From: UBA11865 sp041570195 | Lineage (GTDB): Bacteria; Chloroflexota; Anaerolineae; Promineifilales; Promineifilaceae | Assembly (NCBI GenBank): GCA_041570195.1 | Contig: JBFFWQ010000090.1 | Location: forward strand, 1 to 24,506 | Reading direction: 5' to 3' | DNA: 24,506 bases | Notes under the pieces: generated by a model | What the model was told of the DNA's origin: nothing | Database searches by the model: none | What the model saw: only the letters and a program-made list of their open reading frames with translations | Shown here: positions 22,700-24,506 of the stretch, piece after piece | Numbering within the stretch: position 1 is the stretch's first letter | Layout of the letters: each line of letters opens with the position of its first letter | Made by a program: the position numbers and the translations under genes

Positions 22700-23446
22700 T
22701 TACCGGCCGGCCTGTTTCTGCTTCTTGATGGCCAGCACCGCTTGCCGCTCCTCCCCTTTCAGGTCGCGGATGGCGTACAAAGTGATAGTCGAGGGCACGC
22801 CCTGGCGACGCAGATCCTTGACGTAGGCCAGCACCTGGTTGTGGTCGCCGCGCAGATTGTCTTTCAGCGCCCAGCCCACCCCTTTCTGGACCAGGTCCTC
22901 CGGGTCCCAGATGAGCCTGTCGCACAGGGCCAGCACCTGATCGGTGAATTGGCCCGACTCGCCCACCTTGCGAGTGAAAGTGACCACACTGGAGCGCCGC
23001 CGCCACTGGTTATCGTCGCGCGCCCAGGCCTCGTGCAGGGCGATGGATTCCTGGGGATAGCGCCACAGCAGCGGCTGCATGACGTCGATGCAGAAGTAAT
23101 CGACGTCCGACCAACCGCGAAAATGGTCGACTATCCGGTCCAGGTAGTCGAAGTGCCCGGGGTCCAGCTCATCAACGCTCAGAGACAGGATATGGATACC
23201 CGAATAGCCCATTTCGCCAACGTGCTCGGCCAGCAGCGCCTCGGCCGTTTCTAAGCGGTCGTCCAGGGACATGGCCAGGAAGCGCGGCCGGAACTCCTTC
23301 ATGATCGCCCTGAATACCGGCATACGCAGGCCGTAAGATAGATAGTCGTCTCCTCGATGGTAACGCCGCTCGGGTACGGGTTGGTCCCCAGCGGCGGCCG
23401 CCTTTATGGCCCGCCGCAGATCACGGATGAGTTCGTCGTTTTTCAT
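22700..23446 (-). CDS. AlkD-like DNA alkylation repair protein
   Basis: A 248-residue all-helical HEAT-repeat protein of the AlkC/AlkD DNA-glycosylase family, which removes N3- and N7-alkylated purines without flipping the base. Family patterns: YLSYGLRMPVFRAIMKEF (36-52, where typical members have G[VI]...LR), EMGYSGIHILS, W112-S-D-V-D116-Y-F-C-I-D (the W..D of the active-site helix), WRRRSSVVTF (148-157) and DLVQKGVGW192ALKD, matching the second essential tryptophan region. Length is typical. Two of the aromatic/acid active-site residues known from Bacillus AlkD therefore appear kept. The leader contains the CTCAAGCC hairpin repeat and no good Shine-Dalgarno. It lies 49 bases after the Fic-fold regulator gene and 11 before the serine-hydrolase gene; all three are probably co-transcribed. 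Cytoplasmic. Confidence 0.5.
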   Translation of the reverse strand: MKNDELIRDLRRAIKAAAAGDQPVPERRYHRGDDYLSYGLRMPVFRAIMKEFRPRFLAMSLDDRLETAEALLAEHVGEMGYSGIHILSLSVDELDPGHFDYLDRIVDHFRGWSDVDYFCIDVMQPLLWRYPQESIALHEAWARDDNQWRRRSSVVTFTRKVGESGQFTDQVLALCDRLIWDPEDLVQKGVGWALKDNLRGDHNQVLAYVKDLRRQGVPSTITLYAIRDLKGEERQAVLAIKKQKQAGR

Positions 23447-23453
23447 CTAGTAG

Positions 23454-23471
23454 CTCAAGCCTCCGGCTTGA
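23454..23471. repeat. CTCAAGCC hairpin repeat, copy 2 (leader of AlkD-like gene)
   Basis: TCAAGCC (23455-23461) and GGCTTGA (23465-23471) make a 7-bp stem with TCC loop, 9 bases upstream of the AlkD-like start. Eighteen bases are identical to the element at 8189-8206. Confidence 0.5.
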
Positions 23472-23495
23472 TTCTTACGCGCCGAACCGTCAGCA

Positions 23496-24476
23496 CTACC
23501 TCTTCCGCCGGTAGTAGGTCCCCCTACCCTTGCCTTCGCGGACCAGCAAACCCAGCTCGATCAGCTTCTTGAAATCCAGGCTGCGGGTGGCCTTGGCTCG
23601 ATCGGTAAAGCTGGCGTACTCCTTGTCGGTGATGAAACCGTTCTCGTCCACGTGGGCCAGGATGGCCAGGTGATAGGCCGCCAGGGTCGTGGCCGGAGTC
23701 GCCTGGCGCTGCCACTGGCGTCGCTCCAGGTCACACAATCCGACCGAAACGCCCCCAGCAAAGTACTCTAACCAGGGCGTGAATTCCAGCGCGTCCGCTT
23801 CATAAAAGTTGCCCCGCATGCCCAGAGCAGCCAGGTAGCTGGCCCTATCGCCTCCAAAGCACTCCTCTACAGCCAGCAAGTCAAATCGCTTGAGTCCCAT
23901 GCCCGATAACAAGACCCTGGTCGCCAACCAGGCCGCCGGCTCGTTGCCGCCGGCGAAAGGGCGAATGAGCAGCAACCGCCGGTGAAATATGCCGGCTAGC
24001 AACAGCGGATCAAGCGTCGCCTGGTTCGCTTCGACAAAAGACATAAGCTCGATCAAGAGAACCGGCGCGGCCTTAACCTCAGGCGGCAAGTACCTAAGCC
24101 GGTCTGCCGGCAACGCGTCCAGGGATAGCTCCTCCGACTCAGGATCGCCGGCCGACGATGTTTCCTTCCGCAAACGGCCGCGCTGTTCATCGGGCAACAA
24201 CCCCCGGCTGAACCGGTAGTGGATGCGCAACAACAGCGCCAGGTTGAAATCCGCCGCCGAAGCGTTCCGTAATTCCGACAGCGTCCGGCCATAATTCAAG
24301 ACCGCCTGTTCGTCGCCGTCCGTCGCCGCCGCACCCGCCAGCGCCGACACCTCCCGCCGAAGTTCGGCCGTGACCTCGTCGGCCAGGTGCTGTTTATTCA
24401 GTTCATGGACCTGGATGGTGGTGCGCTTGATAGCCGCCAGCAACGACGGCGAGATACGATAGCGTGGTCGAAACAT
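23496..24476 (-). CDS. Fic-fold protein lacking catalytic residues, fused to winged helix
   Basis: A 326-residue protein. Residues about 1-45 match the N-terminal helices of Fic proteins (YRISPSLLAAIKRTTIQVHELN), residues 130-245 the Fic core (PPEVKAAPVLLIELMSFVEAN...LAGIFHRRLLLIRPFAGGNEPAAWLATRVLL...FDLLAVEECFGGDRASYLAAL), and residues 262-326 a winged helix (LAILAHVDENGFITDKEYASFTDRAKATRSLDFKKLIELGLLVREGKGRGTYY). The Fic motif HPFx[DE]GNGRxxR reads R172-P-F-A-G-G-N-E-P-A-A-W: the catalytic His is Arg, the metal-binding acid is Gly, and both phosphate-binding Arg are Pro and Trp. AMP transfer is therefore very unlikely. The usual inhibitory helix motif (S/T)xxxE(G/N) is also absent near residues 48-58. 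An inverted repeat covers its promoter, so it is probably an autoregulator. No Shine-Dalgarno is present; the message may be leaderless. First gene of a probable operon with the AlkD-like and serine-hydrolase genes. Confidence 0.5.
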   Translation of the reverse strand: MFRPRYRISPSLLAAIKRTTIQVHELNKQHLADEVTAELRREVSALAGAAATDGDEQAVLNYGRTLSELRNASAADFNLALLLRIHYRFSRGLLPDEQRGRLRKETSSAGDPESEELSLDALPADRLRYLPPEVKAAPVLLIELMSFVEANQATLDPLLLAGIFHRRLLLIRPFAGGNEPAAWLATRVLLSGMGLKRFDLLAVEECFGGDRASYLAALGMRGNFYEADALEFTPWLEYFAGGVSVGLCDLERRQWQRQATPATTLAAYHLAILAHVDENGFITDKEYASFTDRAKATRSLDFKKLIELGLLVREGKGRGTYYRRKR

Positions 24477-24478
24477 TA

Positions 24479-24496
24479 TCGTCTAATTATAGACGA
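24479..24496 (-). promoter_or_regulatory. Palindromic operator overlapping the -10 box of the Fic-fold regulator
   Basis: TCGTCTA (24479-24485) and TAGACGA (24490-24496) are perfect 7-bp inverse arms around four bases. On the minus strand the centre reads TATAAT (24486-24491), a perfect -10 box. The arms end two bases before the ATG at 24476, so the transcript would be nearly leaderless. The -35 falls outside the window. Layout fits direct repression by the encoded winged-helix protein; this link is inferred. Confidence 0.5.
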
Positions 24497-24506
24497 AAAT
24501 CAGGCG

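Noticed and set aside
22689..23006. N-terminal extension of the membrane serine hydrolase to 517 residues
   Set aside because: The extension lies wholly within the AlkD-like gene in another frame, is rich in Gly/Arg/Pro as out-of-frame GC-rich text is, and precedes the natural membrane anchor; TTG at 22688 is the better start.
1..24506. CRISPR array, transposase or integrase
   Set aside because: No regularly spaced direct repeats with unique spacers and no DDE, tyrosine- or serine-recombinase pattern were found in any substantial reading frame.

Overview
The window is GC-rich, dense in the words CGGCC and GGCCGG, and carries about 16 protein genes, several decayed genes, and unusually many short intergenic repeats. 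The gene families (DinB and F420-type nitroreductase neighbours, two-propeller Reg_prop/Y_Y_Y sensor kinase with a NarL-type regulator, GH6 cellulase, CHRD protein, lipoprotein-anchored hydrolases) together with Shine-Dalgarno-led starts suggest a free-living heterotrophic bacterium, most likely a Chloroflexota (Anaerolineae-like) member. That assignment is inference; there is no rRNA or other marker here.

Layout. 1-920: a truncated DinB gene followed by a deazaflavin-dependent nitroreductase-like gene. 1069-2850 (minus): a winged-helix protein fused to a nucleotidyltransferase fold that has lost its catalytic acids, and a secreted CHRD-domain protein. 3424-7068 (plus): an SDR dehydrogenase and a large [2Fe-2S]-molybdopterin hydroxylase fusion, probably one operon behind a promoter embedded in a 10-bp tandem repeat. 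7238-8170 (minus): an acetamidase/formamidase-family protein. 8406-11330 (minus): a probable operon of a degenerate receiver protein, a GIN-domain lipoprotein, an alpha/beta-hydrolase lipoprotein and a second, internally deleted hydrolase followed by a decayed hydrolase C-terminus. 11651-13179 (minus): a complete transcription unit for a secreted GH6 cellulase, with consensus promoter, about 140-nt leader, gene and intrinsic terminator. 13372-15647 (plus): a serine-hydrolase lipoprotein and a broken S9-peptidase-like propeller gene. 15750-19593 (minus): a NarL-type response regulator and its giant propeller histidine kinase, translationally coupled. 19709-20804: an alpha/beta hydrolase bracketed by two 94-bp direct repeats. 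20837-21452: a mostly empty stretch with a decayed tRNA-Val. 21453-24496 (minus): a Fic-fold protein without its catalytic residues fused to a winged helix, an AlkD-like DNA glycosylase and a membrane-anchored serine hydrolase, probably one operon under a palindromic operator.

Two things stand out. First, both DNA-binding proteins in the window fuse a winged helix to an enzyme fold known from toxin-antitoxin systems (Fic, MNT/AbiEii-like nucleotidyltransferase) in which the signature catalytic residues are replaced. The Fic one has an 18-bp inverted repeat directly over its own -10 box, so it looks like an autoregulated repressor that senses something with a dead enzyme pocket. Second, the intergenic space holds at least five different repeat families, several placed exactly in leaders or at points where genes are broken.

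The proteins otherwise fit a scavenging, cell-surface hydrolytic lifestyle: cellulase, several lipoprotein or membrane hydrolases, and a large periplasmic/extracytoplasmic sensor of a type often linked to polysaccharide use. No CRISPR array, rRNA, intact tRNA or recognisable transposase was seen. [Form note: the original gave no feature confidence values; every 0.5 is a placeholder required by the schema.]
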